A stretch of DNA of 64,000 nt from positions 2,295,501 through 2,359,500 of the forward strand of contig NZ_CP083539.1 in NCBI RefSeq assembly GCF_025144335.1, read 5' to 3'. A program made the translations under genes and the position numbers. The notes beneath the pieces were generated by a model. It searched no databases. It was not told the DNA's origin and saw only the letters and a program-made list of their open reading frames with translations. Origin of the DNA: Jannaschia sp. W003 (GTDB lineage Bacteria > Pseudomonadota > Alphaproteobacteria > Rhodobacterales > Rhodobacteraceae). Below are positions 45,808 through 55,081 of the stretch, in pieces; positions within the stretch are counted from its first letter, which is position 1; each line of letters starts with the position of its first letter.

Positions 45808-46410
45808 ATGGACGCCCCCCGGATCTACCTCGTCACGCCGCCCGAGATCGACGCCGCCTTCGCAGGCCGCCTCCGCGCCGTGCTCGACGCTCACGACGTG
45901 GCCTGCCTGCGCCTCGCTCTCGCCACGCAGGACCGCGACCGCATCACCCGCGCCGCCGACATGGTGCGCGAGGTGGCGCACCCGTTCGAGGTGCCGCTGG
46001 TGATCGCCGACCACGCCGCGCTGGTGGAGCCGCTGGGACTGGACGGCGTGCACCTCACCGACCCCCGATCCTTGCGCAAGCTGCGCGCCGACTGGGGCGA
46101 CGACCCGATCATCGGCGCGTTCTGCGGCACGTCCCGCCACGACGGGATGGTGGCCGGCGAGAACGGAGCCGACTACGTGGCGTTCGGCCCCGTGGGCGCG
46201 AGCCTTGGCGCGGGCGAGCCCGCGGGGCGCGATCTCTTCGCGTGGTGGTCCGAGATGGTGGAGGTGCCGGTGGTGGCCGAGGGCAACCTCGACCCGGCCG
46301 CGGTGGAATCCCTGCGCGACGCCACCGACTTCCTCGCGCTCGGCGAGGAGGTGTGGTCGGCCGAGGACGCGGCGGCGCGGCTGGCGGAGATCCTCGCGCC
46401 GCTGCGGTGA
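45808..46410 (+). CDS. Thiamine phosphate synthase family protein
   Basis: A 200-residue TIM-barrel protein resembling ThiE, with IYLVTPPEID at the start, LVIADHAALVEPLGLDGVHL (diphosphate/substrate side) and DYVAFGPVGAS (phosphate loop). It keeps the order of ThiE motifs but changes several, for example the usual IGP-F-T-K loop, so it may be a divergent ThiE or a paralogue. No thi operon partners are adjacent. A TA at -13 and no Shine-Dalgarno suggest a leaderless transcript. Confidence 0.75.
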   Translation: MDAPRIYLVTPPEIDAAFAGRLRAVLDAHDVACLRLALATQDRDRITRAADMVREVAHPFEVPLVIADHAALVEPLGLDGVHLTDPRSLRKLRADWGDDPIIGAFCGTSRHDGMVAGENGADYVAFGPVGASLGAGEPAGRDLFAWWSEMVEVPVVAEGNLDPAAVESLRDATDFLALGEEVWSAEDAAARLAEILAPLR

Positions 46411-46411
46411 G

Positions 46412-46558
46412 CTACTTGCTCGTGTCGAAGTGCATGTCGGAGTGCATGAACGCCGCGCGGTCCTCCAGCGAGGGGATCGCGGCGCCGCAGCCGGCCAGCA
46501 GGAGGACGGCGGCGGCAGCCAGGAGGCACGCCGCCAGTCGGTTCGGGTATCGGGTCAT
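46412..46558 (-). CDS. Small lipoprotein (48 residues)
   Basis: Reads as a 48-residue protein beginning MTRYPNRLAACLLAAAA and having the lipobox LLAGC with Cys24. The mature part is only 25 residues (GAAIPSLEDRAAFMHSDMHF and a short tail). A GGAG is suitably placed before the ATG. It is very probably an inner- or outer-membrane-anchored lipoprotein of unknown function. Its end lies 1 nt after the stop of the convergent thiE-like gene. Confidence 0.75.
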   Translation of the reverse strand: MTRYPNRLAACLLAAAAVLLLAGCGAAIPSLEDRAAFMHSDMHFDTSK

Positions 46559-46612
46559 CGGTTCAACTCCGGACGCGCCCGCGGCCCGTCCATTGCCCCT
46601 CGCGGCCCGAAC

Positions 46613-47485
46613 CTAGCACAATTCGGGCACCTCGCGGTCCGCGGCCGTTCCCCCCGCCCGCGCGTCCAGGGCTTCGCGCAGTCCCTCGCGCACCCGCTCC
46701 TCGGCCGCCCGCGCGAGCGCCTTGCGCCCCTCGAACGCCGCGACCGGCATCGGCTCGTGATAGATCACCTCGACGTGCCCCTGCCGCCGCCGCGCCAGCA
46801 CCCGCAGGACCGCCTCGGCGAAGCCCGCCTCGCCCCACCACCCGTAGAAGGCCGGATCGGCGCCCGCGGGCGCGTGGTAGGCGAGCGTGACGGGCTGCAC
46901 GTGCATCCGCTCGCGCAAAGTCTCCGAGAACAGCGCGGCGAAGAGCGTGGGCTTGAAGGCGAGGACGCGCAGGCCATCGGTGCTGGTGCCCTCGGGGAAG
47001 AACAGGAGACGGTGGCCGGCGCGGAGGCGCCGCTCGAACAGGGCGGCCTGCCGGGCCGCCTCGCGCGGGTCGCGGCGGATGAACACGGTGCCGGTGGCGC
47101 GGGCCAACCAGCCGATCGCGGGCCATCCCGCCACCTCGTGCTTCGACACGAAATAGATGCGCTTCGACGCATTCAGCGCGAAGATGTCGAGCCACGACGC
47201 GTGGTTCGCCACGCAGATCCCGTCGCGCCGCATCACCCGGCCCCGCACGCGGCGCGGCAGGCCGAGGAGGCGGAACGCGGCGCGGCACACGAACTGGGTC
47301 ACGTAGGGCGTCACCGGGCGGCGCAGACCGCATAGGGGCCGCTCCGCCACGCGCAGGAGCAGCAGCACCGCGAGCCCACCGGCCAGCACGAGCGCCAGCG
47401 GCACGCCCCGGCGCAGCACCCGCAGCCAGTCCCGCGCGCCGAGCTGCGGAGGCGCGAGCTGCGGCGCCGCGTCCCAGGAGATCAC
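46613..47485 (-). CDS. olsA: Lyso-ornithine lipid O-acyltransferase (PlsC family)
   Basis: A 290-residue acyltransferase of the PlsC family. The HX4D box is NHASWLDIF, and FFPEGTSTDG is the acyl-acceptor site; one or two N-terminal hydrophobic helices give membrane attachment. Alone it could be an sn-2 lysophosphatidate acyltransferase, but it is coupled (GTGA overlap) to an OlsB-type GNAT, the pair that makes ornithine lipids in Rhodobacteraceae. It starts with GTG at 47485. Confidence 0.82.
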   Translation of the reverse strand: MISWDAAPQLAPPQLGARDWLRVLRRGVPLALVLAGGLAVLLLLRVAERPLCGLRRPVTPYVTQFVCRAAFRLLGLPRRVRGRVMRRDGICVANHASWLDIFALNASKRIYFVSKHEVAGWPAIGWLARATGTVFIRRDPREAARQAALFERRLRAGHRLLFFPEGTSTDGLRVLAFKPTLFAALFSETLRERMHVQPVTLAYHAPAGADPAFYGWWGEAGFAEAVLRVLARRRQGHVEVIYHEPMPVAAFEGRKALARAAEERVREGLREALDARAGGTAADREVPELC

Positions 47486-48171
47486 CGCGGGCGCTCCGCA
47501 AGGCGCCGCAGCGCCGCCGGCGGCCGCAGGCGCGCGAGGTCGAGCACGAGGCACACGTCCACGCAGTCCATGGCGCGGTCGACCCAGGCCCCCTCGCCCA
47601 CCCAGGCGCCCGCGCGCAGGTAGCTCTTGAGGATCGGCGGCACCCGCCGCATGTCGCCGGGCCGCCCGCCCTCGCCCACCGTCACCGCCTCGGGTCCGCG
47701 GGCGCGGGGGCGCAGGGCATCGGGCGCAAGGGCCGCGGCCCGCAGGGCGCGCAGGGCGGGCATGTGCGCCTCGGGGTCCGCGCCGGGCAGCGAGCCGGTG
47801 CCCACCACCAGTTCCACTCCGCGCGCCCGCAGGCGCTCCACCGCGGCCGCCAGCAGCGCCACGGCACCGGCCCCGCCCCGGTAGGCGGGCGCCACGCACA
47901 TGCGTCCCAGCTCGCCCATGCGCCTGCCGCTGCGCTCCAGCTTCGAGATGTCGAACTCGCCGGCCGTGTAGCGCGCGCCCTCGGCCAGCCGCAGCGTGGC
48001 GATCACCGCGCCGCCTTCGCCGCGCAGCACCATGTGCTCGGCCTCGGCGTCGAAGCGGTCCGCCTCGGCACCCGCATCGGCGCCCAGCTCGTCCACGAAC
48101 ACCGCGCGGCGCAGCGCGGCGGCGGCCGCGATCTCGGGGCCGGAGGCGACGTGCGGGGCGTGCGGCAGCAT
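47482..48171 (-). CDS. olsB: L-ornithine N-alpha-acyltransferase (GNAT/hemolysin-like)
   Basis: A 229-residue OlsB homologue, which transfers a 3-hydroxyacyl chain from ACP to ornithine, the first step to ornithine lipid. RRAVFVDELG and ELGRMCVAPAYRGG match the family's GNAT core, as do the late segments MPALRAL and PPILKSYLRAGAWVGEGAWVDR. It is somewhat shorter than the 290-residue Sinorhizobium OlsB. TACTGC at -12 without a Shine-Dalgarno suggests leaderless transcription; olsA is coupled through its GTG. Confidence 0.82.
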   Translation of the reverse strand: MLPHAPHVASGPEIAAAAALRRAVFVDELGADAGAEADRFDAEAEHMVLRGEGGAVIATLRLAEGARYTAGEFDISKLERSGRRMGELGRMCVAPAYRGGAGAVALLAAAVERLRARGVELVVGTGSLPGADPEAHMPALRALRAAALAPDALRPRARGPEAVTVGEGGRPGDMRRVPPILKSYLRAGAWVGEGAWVDRAMDCVDVCLVLDLARLRPPAALRRLAERPR

Positions 48172-48215
48172 GGCGGCGCAGTAGCGCCCGCCCCCGCCCC
48201 GCGCAACCGCGCCGG

Positions 48216-48404
48216 TTAGCCCGGATCGACCACGAGCTGCACGTGCCTCCCGTCGATGGTGCGCTTGCCCGCATGCTCGAAGTTCACGGTCACCTTGCCG
48301 CCGATGTTGGACTGCACCTGCCCGCGCCCCCAATCCTCGGCGCCGGGGTGGCGCACGAGCATTCCGGGCTCCAGAAAGGCGTTGAGATCGTGCGAATCCA
48401 CCAC
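48216..48404 (-). CDS. DUF3553 protein
   Basis: A 62-residue soluble protein with the DUF3553 pattern: LEPGMLVRHPGAEDWGRGQVQS followed by GKVTVNFEHAGKR. The SH3-like beta-barrel resembles the CarD-like interaction modules but is not characterised. It starts with GTG at 48404 (second GTG at 48401). The two start codons of this gene and chpT are separated by 12 bp that hold both ribosome binding sites. Confidence 0.88.
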   Translation of the reverse strand: MVDSHDLNAFLEPGMLVRHPGAEDWGRGQVQSNIGGKVTVNFEHAGKRTIDGRHVQLVVDPG

Positions 48405-48416
48405 GGGGAGGCCTCC
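48405..48416. promoter_or_regulatory. Palindromic double ribosome binding site
   Basis: GGGGAGGCCTCC, including the perfect palindrome GGAGGCCTCC at 48407-48416. On the plus strand GGGGAGG precedes the chpT ATG; on the minus strand GGAGG precedes the DUF3553 GTG. The promoters of both genes must lie inside each other's coding sequence. Confidence 0.8.
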
Positions 48417-49040
48417 ATGTCAGACACACGTCCTAGCGCATCCGATGCCGCCGGCCAGCCCGACCTCGCCGCCCTGCTCGGCTCGCGCATCTGCCACGAC
48501 CTCGCCGGACCGCTGGGCGCCGTGGCGAACGGGCTGGAGCTGCTGGAGATGGCCCACGGCGAAAGCGAGGAGCTGGCGCTGGTGCGGGGCGCGGTGGACG
48601 CGGGCCTGGCTCGGCTGCGGCTGTTCCGCCTCGCCTTCGGCGCGGGCGGCGGCGACGGCCCGGTGCCCGCGCGCGAGGTGTCGGCACTGCTGACGTCGGT
48701 CTACGGGGACACGCGCATCGAGGCGGCATGGCGCGACGCGGGCGACCGCCCTCGCGCGGAGATGCGGCTGGCGCTGCTGGCCCTCCTGTGCGTCGAGACG
48801 GCGATGCCCCGAGGCGGGCGCATCGAAGTGCGGCGCGACGCAGAGGCCTGGGCGATCCGGGCCGAGGCCGAGCGCCTGCGCATCGACCACCTGCTGTGGG
48901 AGGCGTTGGGCCGCGCCGCCCTGCCCGCGGACCTGCGCGGCGCCGAGGTGCAGTTCGGCCTGCTCGCCGCCGAGTCGCGCGCCCTGCGCCGACCCGTCTC
49001 GGTGGAAGCCGACGAGCGGCGCCTCGCGCTGGTGGTCTAG
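48417..49040 (+). CDS. chpT: ChpT histidine phosphotransferase
   Basis: A 207-residue ChpT. The DHp-like N-terminal half carries the phosphoaccepting His27 in [22 protein letters not shown]; the C-terminal half is a degenerate ATPase-like domain. In Caulobacter it moves phosphate from CckA to CtrA and CpdR, and in Rhodobacteraceae it controls motility, gene transfer agents and cell-cycle traits. A CtrA box lies in this window at 11102. The stop shares CTAG with the stop of the convergent carbonic anhydrase gene. Confidence 0.92.
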   Translation: MSDTRPSASDAAGQPDLAALLGSRICHDLAGPLGAVANGLELLEMAHGESEELALVRGAVDAGLARLRLFRLAFGAGGGDGPVPAREVSALLTSVYGDTRIEAAWRDAGDRPRAEMRLALLALLCVETAMPRGGRIEVRRDAEAWAIRAEAERLRIDHLLWEALGRAALPADLRGAEVQFGLLAAESRALRRPVSVEADERRLALVV

Positions 49041-49558
49041 CCCATCGGACGCAGGCCGGCGCGGAACGCCGCCGCCTTCGCGCGGTAGCCCGCCGCCGAG
49101 CCGAGCAGCGCCGCCACCGCCGCCTCGTCGAGCTGGCGCACCACCTTGCCCGGCGCGCCCACGACCAGCGCGCCCGGCGGGATCACCTTTCCTTCCGGGA
49201 TCAGCGCGTTCGCCCCGATCAGCGCCCCCGCCCCGATAACCGCGCCGTTCAGCACCGTCGCCCCCATGCCGATCAGCGCGCCGTCCTCGACGGTGCAGCC
49301 GTGCAGGATGGCCCGGTGGCCCACGGTGACGTCCGCGCCCACCGTGAGCGGGCAGCCCGGATCGGTGTGGAAGACGCAGCTCTCCTGCACGTTCGAGCCG
49401 CGCCCGACCACGATCGGCTCGTTGTCGCCGCGCAGGGTGGCGCCGAACCAGACCGAGGACTCGGCCTCCAGCCGCACCCGGCCGATCACGTTGGCGTCGG
49501 GCGCCACCCAGGCGTCGGGGGCGATCTCGGGGGCGATGCCGTCCAGCGAGTAGATCAT
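49037..49558 (-). CDS. Gamma carbonic anhydrase family protein
   Basis: A 173-residue left-handed beta-helix protein with hexapeptide repeats ([33 protein letters not shown]). The His residues in VFHTDPG and GHRAILHGC match the zinc ligands. YrdA/CaiE-type members often lack measurable anhydrase activity. ATGA overlap with gmk upstream places it in the yicC-gmk unit. Confidence 0.9.
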   Translation of the reverse strand: MIYSLDGIAPEIAPDAWVAPDANVIGRVRLEAESSVWFGATLRGDNEPIVVGRGSNVQESCVFHTDPGCPLTVGADVTVGHRAILHGCTVEDGALIGMGATVLNGAVIGAGALIGANALIPEGKVIPPGALVVGAPGKVVRQLDEAAVAALLGSAAGYRAKAAAFRAGLRPMG

Positions 49559-50205
49559 CGGGCCGCGAACTCCTCCATCAGGCCGCCCACGTGGGCGGTG
49601 AGCCAGGGCTGGCGGACGCGGCGCAGGCGCTCGGCGCGCAGGATCGTGCGCAGCCGCTCCTCGCAGGCGTCGGCGTCGTCGTTCACCAGCACGTAGTCGT
49701 ACTCGGCCCAGTGGCTGATCTCTACGGCCGACTTCTCCATGCGGCCCCGGATCACGTCGTCGCTGTCCTGCCCGCGCTCGCGCAGGCGGCGCTCCAGCTC
49801 CCGGATCGAGGGCGGCAGGATGAAGATCGAGATCACGTCGGCCCGCAGCGCGGAGTTGGCGATCTGCTGGGCGCCCTGCCAGTCGATGTCGAAGATCACG
49901 TCCCGCCCCTCGCCGAGCGCCGTCTCCACGGGCGCGCGGGGCGAGCCGTAGTGGTTCCCGAACACCTCGGCGTGCTCCAGCATCTCGCCGTCAAGCACGA
50001 GGCGGCCGAACTCGTCGCGCGAGCGGAAGTAGTAGTGGATGCCCTCCACCTCGCCGGGGCGCGGCGGGCGCGTAGTGGCCGAGACGCTGAAGGTCAGCGT
50101 CGGGTCCCAGGCCATCAGGCGCCGCGCCATGGTGGACTTTCCGGCCCCGGACGGGCTGGAGAGGATCACGGCGAGGCCGCGGCGGCGGGCGGCGGCGGCG
50201 CTCAT
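49555..50205 (-). CDS. gmk: Guanylate kinase
   Basis: A 216-residue enzyme making GDP from GMP and ATP. The P-loop is [10 protein letters not shown] near residues 16-25; [18 protein letters not shown] and the Lys/Asp-rich GMP site match the family. It follows yicC by a 4-nt overlap, an order common in proteobacteria, and overlaps the carbonic anhydrase gene. Confidence 0.97.
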   Translation of the reverse strand: MSAAAARRRGLAVILSSPSGAGKSTMARRLMAWDPTLTFSVSATTRPPRPGEVEGIHYYFRSRDEFGRLVLDGEMLEHAEVFGNHYGSPRAPVETALGEGRDVIFDIDWQGAQQIANSALRADVISIFILPPSIRELERRLRERGQDSDDVIRGRMEKSAVEISHWAEYDYVLVNDDADACEERLRTILRAERLRRVRQPWLTAHVGGLMEEFAAR

Positions 50206-51056
50206 TCGACGTTCATGGCCTGCTCGCGCAGGCGGTCGATGGCGGCCTTCATCTCAAGCCCCACGGCAGTGAGCCCTGCGTGCGCGGACTTCGAGCAGAG
50301 CGTGTTCGCCTCGCGCACGAACTCCTGCACGAGGAAGTCGAGGCGGCGGCCCACGGGGCCTTCGGCGTCCAGCAGGTCGCGCGCGGCGGCCACGTGGACG
50401 CGCAGGCGGTCCAGCTCCTCGGCCACGTCGCCGCGCACGAGCAGCAGGGCCACCTCGGCCTCGATGCGCGCGCCGTCCGCCTGCGCGCCGAGCCGCGCGA
50501 GCGCTTCGCGCAGCGCCGCGGCGGCGGCCTCGGCCCGCTCGGGGCCGAGCGCGTCGGCCCGTGCCACGAGGGCCTCGATCGCGTCCACCTGCGCGGCGAG
50601 GATCGTGCGCAGCGCCTCGCCCTCCTTCGCGCGCGCGGCGTCGAACGCCTCGACCAGCGAGGCGAGTTCGGCCTTCAGGTCCCCGAGCGACACCTCCGCC
50701 GCGGCACCCGCGCCCCACACGCCCGGCAGCGCGAGGATGCGGGCCGGGTCGGTGGCCACGAGGTCGAGATGACGCGCCGCGGCGCGGTCCGACACGGCGG
50801 CGACGGCATCGAGCGCCGCTTCCAGCGCGGCAGGGTCGAGGCGCGGCCCGGCGGCTTCGTCGCCGCCGAGGCGCAGCGAGAGCGTCAGGCTGCCCCGTGC
50901 GACGCGCGCCTGCAGCAGCCGGCGGGCCTCGGGCTCCAGCCCCGCGGGGCGGTCGGGCAGGCGGAAGCGCAGGTCCAGCCCGCGGCCGTTCACGCCCCGC
51001 AGCTCCCAGCGCCGCCCCGGCGCATCCAGCGCCGCGTATCCCGTCATGGACTTCAC
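50202..51056 (-). CDS. yicC: YicC family endoribonuclease
   Basis: A 284-residue YicC/YloC protein, with SMTGYAALD at the N-terminus and the conserved C-terminal [23 protein letters not shown]. coli YicC is an endoribonuclease acting on small RNAs. The start is taken as the GTG at 51056; the ATG at 51047 (MTGY) is an alternative. It is the first gene of yicC-gmk-carbonic anhydrase. Confidence 0.93.
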   Translation of the reverse strand: MKSMTGYAALDAPGRRWELRGVNGRGLDLRFRLPDRPAGLEPEARRLLQARVARGSLTLSLRLGGDEAAGPRLDPAALEAALDAVAAVSDRAAARHLDLVATDPARILALPGVWGAGAAAEVSLGDLKAELASLVEAFDAARAKEGEALRTILAAQVDAIEALVARADALGPERAEAAAAALREALARLGAQADGARIEAEVALLLVRGDVAEELDRLRVHVAAARDLLDAEGPVGRRLDFLVQEFVREANTLCSKSAHAGLTAVGLEMKAAIDRLREQAMNVE

Positions 51057-51243
51057 CGGCCCCGCCTAGCCCCTGGCCCCGGCGGCGGCAAGCGGGGCCG
51101 CGCTCGCCCGGAAGGCGAGAGACACGTTAACCAGCAGTCAAGGAATTGCGGGCATTTCGAACGGACGAGGGCTACCTTTCGGGTCCTGCGACCGCGGCTC
51201 CCGTTCGGGGTCCGCACGCGGGCCGAATGCGGAGGGGGCGATC

Positions 51244-51903
51244 ATGGGCGACTTCGACTACGGAGGGTACGGCGGCGCGGGCAGCTTCGGCGCCTCCCGC
51301 GGTCCGGGCGCGCCGGGCGGCGACGCGGCGCCCGCCTCGCCGATCCTCGCCCGCGCCTGGGCGCTCTGGTCCGCGATGCGCGAGGACGGCGCCCTGCCCC
51401 TGCGCACGGATCTCGACCCGATGGCCATGCGGACGATCCTCGGCCACGCGGTGATGCTGGAGCGGGTGCGCCCCGGCACGGTGCGCGTGCGCCTCGGGGG
51501 GCGCGTCGCCAACGGCGTGATGGGGATGGAGCTGCGCGGCCTGCCCGTGCGCGCCTTCTTCGAGACCGACCAGCGCGCCCGCGCCGTGCGGCTGTTCGAG
51601 CGCCCCTTCGCCGAATCGGCCTCGCTCGAGCTGGACCTCATCTCGCCGGGCGCGGAGGGGCCGCTGGCCGCGCGAATGCTGGTGCTGCCCCTGTGCGAGG
51701 CGTCGGGCCGGGTGTGCCGCGCGCTCGGGGTGCTGGTGCCGGACCGGGTGGTGGTGGAGGGGCCGCGCCGCTTCGCGATCCTGCGCGACCACGTCGCGCC
51801 GCTGCTGGCCCCGCGGCCCGCGCGCCGCCCCGTGCTCGCCGAGGCCGCCGAGGCGCAGGCGCCCTACCGTCCCGGCCCGCCGCACCTGCGCGTGGTCAAG
51901 TAG
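51244..51903 (+). CDS. PAS-domain protein (PAS_5 family)
   Basis: A 219-residue protein with a Gly-rich N-terminus (MGDFDYGGYGG) and a PAS_5-like core from about residue 35 (LARAWALWSAMREDGALPLRTDLDP) to 165. It has no output domain, signal peptide or membrane span. The family is alphaproteobacterial and uncharacterised. A weak CtrA-like half (TTAA-N7-TCAAG, 51127-51142) lies 100 nt upstream. A perfect 13-bp hairpin ends the gene. Confidence 0.75.
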   Translation: MGDFDYGGYGGAGSFGASRGPGAPGGDAAPASPILARAWALWSAMREDGALPLRTDLDPMAMRTILGHAVMLERVRPGTVRVRLGGRVANGVMGMELRGLPVRAFFETDQRARAVRLFERPFAESASLELDLISPGAEGPLAARMLVLPLCEASGRVCRALGVLVPDRVVVEGPRRFAILRDHVAPLLAPRPARRPVLAEAAEAQAPYRPGPPHLRVVK

Positions 51904-51944
51904 CCCTCGGGCCGCGGGCGTGCGCGTGCGATCCCGAAGGTGAT

Positions 51945-51976
51945 GCCCGCCGCCGCGATCCGACGCGGCGGCGGGC
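51945..51976. terminator. Perfect 13-bp hairpin between convergent genes
   Basis: GCCCGCCGCCGCG (51945-51957) and CGCGGCGGCGGGC (51964-51976) around ATCCGA. It lies between the stop of the PAS gene and the end of the RTX-CAP gene, so it may end both transcripts. Confidence 0.75.
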
Positions 51977-51982
51977 AGGGTC

Positions 51983-53497
51983 TCAAACGAACTCGACCTG
52001 GTCCGAGATCTGGTGGAACCGGTCGAGGCCGCGCAGCAGCAGCTCGTCCTCGCCGAAGTCCAGCAGGAGCCCGTCGTCGGTGATCTCGCCGTACCGGCCC
52101 ACGACCTGCCAGATGCCGAGGTTCGCGTTGCCCCACAGGTTGTCGTCGAGCTTCAGGATGTCCTCGCCGTCGGTCATGTCGTTGACGACGTCCCGGTCGT
52201 AGCCCTTGCGGAAGATGAACGTGTCGTTGCCCTTGCTGCCGGTCATGGCGTCGTTGCCCGAGCCGCCCGCGAGGATGTCGTCGCCGCCGCCGCCGTTCAT
52301 CAGGTCGCGGCCGTTGTAGCCCCACAGCACGTCGTCGCCGTTGTAGCCCAGCAGCCGGTCGAAGCCCGCGCCGCCCACGATCTTGTCGTTGCCCGCCTGC
52401 CCGTGGAGCCGGTCGTCGCCCGCCCCGCCGTTCAGCGTGTCGTCGTCGCGGCCGCCGATCAGCTTGTCGTCGCCGTGGCCGCCGTTGAGCCGGTCGTTGC
52501 CGTCGCTGCCGCGGAACACGTCGTTGCCGCCGCCGCCGTGCATGACGTCGTTGCCGCGCCCGCCGTCGACCCAGTCGGCGCCGTCGGGCCCGCGCTCGAA
52601 CACGTCGCGGAACACGTCGTCGCCGTCGCGCAGCTCCACCCGGTCGCGGCCCCGGCCCGCGTTCACGACGTCGTCGCCGTCGCCCGCGTTGATGACGTCG
52701 TTTCCGTCGTCGCCCCAGACCTGGTCGTTGCCGTCCGACGTGACGATCCGGTCGTCGCCGTCGCCGCCGCGCACCTTGTCGTGGCCGGCGCCGGAGCGGA
52801 TCAGGTCGTCGCCCGCGCCGCCTTCGACGCGGTCGTTGCCGCGCCCCGAGTCGACCACGTCGTCGCCGCCGCCGGCGCGGATCACGTCCGCCTTGTCGCC
52901 GGTGACGATGCGGTCGTCCGCGTTGCCCTTCTCGGTCGCGCCACTATTGGTCGTGCCGCTTCCGGCCGTCGGCGACGCGTCGTCGTCGGCGTCGGCAGTC
53001 TCCGTCCGGGAGGTGCCGCCGCCGCCGAGGATCTGCTCGTCCACGGAGCCCGCGGTGCCGCCGAACAGCTGCACGCCGAGCATCGACTGCGCACCGCCGA
53101 GGATGGTGTGCGTGCCGGTCTCGATGCCGATGCCGACATGCGTGTACTTGTCCTTGAGCATGTTCTCGTAGTGCGATGGGCTGTTCACCAGCGCGTCGAA
53201 CACCTTCTGCACCTCGTCGAGCTGGTCGGCGTCGCCGTCGGCGCCGGCGATGCCGAGGTTCTCGCCCACGGTCGAGGGCGCCACGAAGTCGAAGCCCGCC
53301 GCGGTGGCGCGGTCGCGCGCGGAGGAGCCGTCGGGTCCGGTGTGGCTCCAGTGGTTCCGGGCCAGCAGCGTCTCGGCGTAGTCCTCGGCGGCCTCGTTGA
53401 GGTTCTTCTCGAGCGTCAGCTCCGCCTTGCCGTTCTTGCGGCGCAGGTCGTTGAGCATGTTCAGCATCGCGATTTCGAGGCTATCGGCGTTCGTCAT
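51983..53497 (-). CDS. RTX protein with N-terminal CAP (SCP/PR1) domain
   Basis: A 504-residue protein. The CAP domain spans about residues 8-150 (NHWSHTGPDG and GENLGIAG are its usual blocks), then an acidic Thr/Ser/Asp linker. From about 195 to 440 there are many nonapeptide repeats of the GGxGxDxLx type forming a calcium-binding beta roll, followed by a C-terminal tail suited to type I secretion. There is no N-terminal signal peptide. Secreted CAP-RTX proteins are common in roseobacters; function is unknown. No type I secretion genes are adjacent. Confidence 0.9.
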   Translation of the reverse strand: MTNADSLEIAMLNMLNDLRRKNGKAELTLEKNLNEAAEDYAETLLARNHWSHTGPDGSSARDRATAAGFDFVAPSTVGENLGIAGADGDADQLDEVQKVFDALVNSPSHYENMLKDKYTHVGIGIETGTHTILGGAQSMLGVQLFGGTAGSVDEQILGGGGTSRTETADADDDASPTAGSGTTNSGATEKGNADDRIVTGDKADVIRAGGGDDVVDSGRGNDRVEGGAGDDLIRSGAGHDKVRGGDGDDRIVTSDGNDQVWGDDGNDVINAGDGDDVVNAGRGRDRVELRDGDDVFRDVFERGPDGADWVDGGRGNDVMHGGGGNDVFRGSDGNDRLNGGHGDDKLIGGRDDDTLNGGAGDDRLHGQAGNDKIVGGAGFDRLLGYNGDDVLWGYNGRDLMNGGGGDDILAGGSGNDAMTGSKGNDTFIFRKGYDRDVVNDMTDGEDILKLDDNLWGNANLGIWQVVGRYGEITDDGLLLDFGEDELLLRGLDRFHQISDQVEFV

Positions 53498-53511
53498 GGC
53501 AGGTCGTCCCT

Positions 53512-53595
53512 CTATCCCCCCGCTTCCGCGGGCGTCCCCCGTTCGGCGGAGAACTGTTTCGCGTTTCAGGCTACCGCGTGCCTGCGGGGGGATAG
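53512..53595. repeat. Long-range inverted repeat before the RTX-CAP gene
   Basis: CTATCCCCCCGC (53512-53523) and GCGGGGGGATAG (53584-53595) are perfect 12-bp inverted repeats separated by 60 bp, 14 bp upstream of the RTX-CAP start. They may form a stem in its leader RNA. Confidence 0.65.
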
Positions 53596-53719
53596 GGGCG
53601 CCTTCAAGGCCGCCGCGCTACGATCCATGACATAAGCGCGGCAACGTCCGGGCATTGGGCGAAGTTCCGCCGCAACGCGGCGAAATCCGCCACGCCCGAC
53701 GGAACGGCTCCGCCACGCG

Positions 53720-55081
53720 TCAGGAGACGGCGCGCGCCTCCTCGCGGCGGCCCTGCAGCTCCTCGGCCACGAGGAACGCCAGCTCCAGCGACTGCGAGGC
53801 GTTGAGGCGCGGATCGCAGGCCGTGTGGTAGCGGTCGCTCAGGTCCTCGTCGGTGACGGCGCGCACGCCGCCGGTGCACTCGGTGACGTCCTGCCCCGTC
53901 ATCTCGAAGTGGACGCCGCCCGGCACGGTGCCCTCGGCGCGGTGCACCGCGAAGAACTCGCGCACCTCGCGCAGGATCGAGTCGAAGGGCCGCGTCTTGT
54001 AGCCCGTGGACGACTTGATGACGTTGCCGTGCATCGGGTCGCACGACCACACCACGTTGGCGCCCTCCTCCTGCACCGTGCGCACGAGGCGCGGCAGGTG
54101 GTCGCCGACCTTGCCGGCGCCGAAGCGCGCGATCAGCGTCAGCCTGCCCATCTCGTTGTCGGGGTTCAGCGTGGCCAGCAGGCGCTTGAGGTCGTCCGCC
54201 TCCATCGACGGGCCGCACTTGAGCCCGATCGGGTTCAGCACGCCGCGCGCGAACTCCACGTGAGCGCCATCCGGCTGGCGCGTGCGGTCGCCGATCCAGA
54301 TCATGTGCCCCGACCCGGCCAGCCACTGCCCGGTAAGGGAGTCGCGGCGGCACAGCGCCTCCTCGTACTCCAGCAGCAGCGCCTCGTGCGAGGTGTAAAA
54401 GTCGACCGTCGCCAGCTCGGCGTTGTTCTCGGCCGTGAGCCCCGCGGCGGTCATGAAGTCCAGCGTGTCCTGGAGGCGCCCGGCCATGTCGCGGTACTGC
54501 GCCGCGCGCTCGCCCTCGGCGAAGCCCAGAGTCCAGGCGTGGACCTGGTGCACATCCGCGAAGCCGCCCTTCGAGAAGGCGCGCAGGAGGTTCAGCGTGG
54601 CGGCGGCCTGGGTGTAGGCCTCCAGCATCTTCGCGGGCGCGGGGATGCGCGCCTCGGGCGTGAAGGGCAGCTCGTTTATGATGTCGCCGCGGTAGGAAGG
54701 CAGCTCGACGCCGTCCTTCACCTCCGTCGGCGCCGAGCGGGGCTTGGCGAACTGGCCGGCCATGCGGCCCACCTTCACCACCGGCACCTTGGCGCCGTAG
54801 GTCAGCACCATCGCCATCTGCAGCATCACCTTGAAGGTGTCGCGGATGGTGTCGGCGGAGAACTCCGCGAAGCTCTCGGCACAGTCGCCGCCCTGCAGGA
54901 GGAACGCCTCGCCCCGGCCGGCGGCGGCCAGCTCCGAGCGCAGCGTGCGCGCCTCGCCGGCGAACACCAGCGGCGGGTAGCGGCGCAGACGCGCCTCGGT
55001 GGCCTCCAGCGCGTCCGCATCGGGATACTCGGGCATCTGCACCCGCGGCTTCGCGCGCCAATCGCTCCTGGTCCAGCCCAT
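53720..55081 (-). CDS. aroG: 3-deoxy-7-phosphoheptulonate synthase, class II
   Basis: A 453-residue plant-type (class II) DAHP synthase, the first step of the shikimate pathway. [30 protein letters not shown] [27 protein letters not shown], and DPMHGNVIK with CTGG are family hallmarks. The ATG at 55081 follows GGAGGAC. A longer frame to 55207 runs into the divergent promoter region. The end of the gene is followed by a 222-nt spacer before the RTX-CAP start. Confidence 0.95.
   Translation of the reverse strand: MGWTRSDWRAKPRVQMPEYPDADALEATEARLRRYPPLVFAGEARTLRSELAAAGRGEAFLLQGGDCAESFAEFSADTIRDTFKVMLQMAMVLTYGAKVPVVKVGRMAGQFAKPRSAPTEVKDGVELPSYRGDIINELPFTPEARIPAPAKMLEAYTQAAATLNLLRAFSKGGFADVHQVHAWTLGFAEGERAAQYRDMAGRLQDTLDFMTAAGLTAENNAELATVDFYTSHEALLLEYEEALCRRDSLTGQWLAGSGHMIWIGDRTRQPDGAHVEFARGVLNPIGLKCGPSMEADDLKRLLATLNPDNEMGRLTLIARFGAGKVGDHLPRLVRTVQEEGANVVWSCDPMHGNVIKSSTGYKTRPFDSILREVREFFAVHRAEGTVPGGVHFEMTGQDVTECTGGVRAVTDEDLSDRYHTACDPRLNASQSLELAFLVAEELQGRREEARAVS

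Noticed and set aside
50280..52202. A 640-residue plus-strand frame opposite yicC
   Set aside because: It runs across the yicC gene in antisense and then through an Arg/Pro-rich shift of the PAS gene; no real domain.
52000..52920. CRISPR-like or tandem DNA repeats
   Set aside because: The repetition is the codon-level pattern of calcium-binding nonapeptides in the RTX protein; there are no uniform spacers or repeats.
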